From: Todiramphus chloris collaris
Taxonomy: Eukaryota > Chordata > Aves > Coraciiformes > Alcedinidae
Reading direction: 5' to 3'
Assembly: GCA_025345505.1 (NCBI GenBank)
Contig: JANVCC010000020.1
Location: 52,625,523-52,689,522, forward strand
DNA length: 64,000 nucleotides
Shown: positions 62,894 to 64,000 of the stretch, one piece after another
How positions within the stretch are numbered: the stretch's first letter is position 1
Layout of the letters: every line of letters begins with the position of its first letter
Made by a program: the position numbers and the translations under genes
The notes under the pieces: generated by a model
Seen by the model: the letters and a program-made list of their open reading frames with translations, nothing else
The model's database searches: none
Told to the model about the DNA's origin: nothing

Positions 62894-64000
62894 CTCATTA
62901 CAGAACTCTATCAATGACCCTAGTTATTAGCTTCCACTGTGAAGTAAATAAATAAATGAGGCGGGGGAATGAAAAACTCAAAATACAGCACTAATCCAAA
63001 AAAGCAAAGACAATGTAAAAAATATGATGTGGCAAAACGTAACTATAAGAAAATCTTTACATTTTTATACTATACATATAAATCTTACTTTCAGTTCTTC
63101 CTTCCATCTGTGTGTGTATATATATATATATTTCTTTTAAATTTACATACAGAAACCATTTATTTTTTTATATATATATAAAAATAAATAATCTTTTAAA
63201 ATTAAAACCTCCTCACTTTCTTTGATGAATAAATTTCATACCAGCCAGGCTTATGCACAGAATATAAAATGTAAAATTTGATACCATATTTTTGATTGAC
63301 AATGCCCGAGACATCTAGTATAAAGAAGCAAGCACTTCTTGCAATATTTATCACTTAGACAAACTAAACCCTTATTATAACAAAGTAATCAGCAGAACAG
63401 ACTTTCACTTGTAATGTAACTGAGATTAGATTACTAACACAAGACTAGATTAATAAGAGAGTAATAATTTTCCTCATTTCTATTACAACTTTTGTCTCTA
63501 AAGGAAACTGTTTTTCTAGAGGTTTACCTGAAAATTAAAGAATAAAAGAAGACAAGTTCCTGCAAAAGCAGGGGAAACTATGCAAAATTGGGATTCTATC
63601 ACTTATCTTGCAATTCCCTATATCTAAATTGAAGCACAGTGCTACAACTACTTTATTCCATCCTGAAGGTTAAACTACAGAATTAAAGGGATGATGAATC
63701 TAAAGCAGGCCGAATTGTCACTTCATTTTTAGAGTACTTTTAGCAGCACTGCCAGAAGCCATCTGTTTCTTTTGATTAGCAGCAAAACAATCGTGCATCC
63801 TGAGGGAAAGTGGATGGGAGATGGCTGATGGATAGAGGAGAGTGTTTGCATCCATGGAAAATCAATTTAACCACAAAAATCAGAATTACATTAAAGGAAC
63901 AAAGCTTGTCTCTTGATTTGTAAACATCCTACTAGCAAAAGATATCACTTCCTATAGCTATAAAAGTGTGATGCACCCACCAGTAAGTACACTAAACTGC
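62894..64000 (-). other. KIF16B: KIF16B intron, window edge
   Basis: AT-rich sequence upstream of the putative microexon. No exon with an open frame, phase match and splice sites could be supported here. The next upstream KIF16B exon should lie beyond 64000. Confidence 0.6.
63109..63131. repeat. (TG)n(TA)n microsatellite
   Basis: Four TG units followed by about seven TA units, with another short TA run near 63170-63180. Confidence 0.85.

Noticed and set aside
63430-63530. Possible exon reading KPLEKQFPLETKVV on the minus strand
   Set aside because: Acceptor ttttcag looks good, but there is no convincing donor, and the frame soon meets a stop.
63715-63805. Possible extra KIF16B exon reading MHDCFAANQKKQMASGSAAK on the minus strand
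   Set aside because: A fair acceptor (ccctcag) is present, but no GT donor occurs before the TGA stop and the peptide does not fit the stalk.
1-64000. CRISPR arrays, operons, tRNA or rRNA genes
   Set aside because: No regular spaced repeats, no cloverleaf-like promoter boxes, and no ribosomal sequence were seen; the window is vertebrate nuclear DNA.

Overview
This is vertebrate nuclear DNA, most likely from a bird. It is AT-rich, exons are tiny and far apart, and all recognisable interspersed repeats are CR1-type LINEs (four copies), plus one solo LTR. The CR1 3' ends carry the motif usual in bird genomes (a variant of GGTTTGGGTTGGAAGGGACC). A crocodilian or turtle cannot be excluded from the sequence alone. 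There is no sign of prokaryotic organisation, CRISPR, tRNA or rRNA.

One protein-coding gene is recognisable, KIF16B (kinesin-3 motor, also called SNX23), read on the minus strand. The window holds its 3' part. From high to low coordinates the exons are: a probable 31-nt microexon (62893-62863), a coiled-coil exon (62574-62416), two short linker exons (61586-61481 and 60974-60924), and four exons that together encode the C-terminal PX domain (53675-53553, 47250-47161, 21714-21631 and 6118-5960, stop at 5962-5960). Splice phases join without a break across every junction, and all introns are GT-AG. The PX domain binds PI3P and attaches the motor to early endosomes. The four PX exons are spread over almost 48 kb of mostly empty intron.

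Between the last shared exon (60924) and the first PX exon (53675) lies a 2178-bp open exon (59901-57724). It has a good acceptor, is in phase with the exon before it, encodes 725 residues, and ends in its own stop. A polyadenylation signal with a GU-rich element lies about 0.9 kb further on. The simplest reading is an alternative last exon. It would replace the PX tail with a long tail: a polar N-terminal part, a helical segment, and two regions that look like PH-type folds. This is the most interesting item in the window.

Region by region: 1 to about 4 kb is gene-free DNA downstream of KIF16B; about 4-6 kb is probable 3' UTR; 6-21.6 kb is an intron with several stretches that look like conserved non-coding elements; 21.7-47.2 kb is an intron with CR1 copies at 20.1 kb (just below it), 27.7 kb, 34.6 kb and 45.5 kb, the last interrupted by a solo LTR; 47.3-53.6 kb is an intron with an unexplained 211-codon ORF; 53.7-62.9 kb holds the long exon and the shared exons; 62.9-64 kb is intron with no further exon that I can support.
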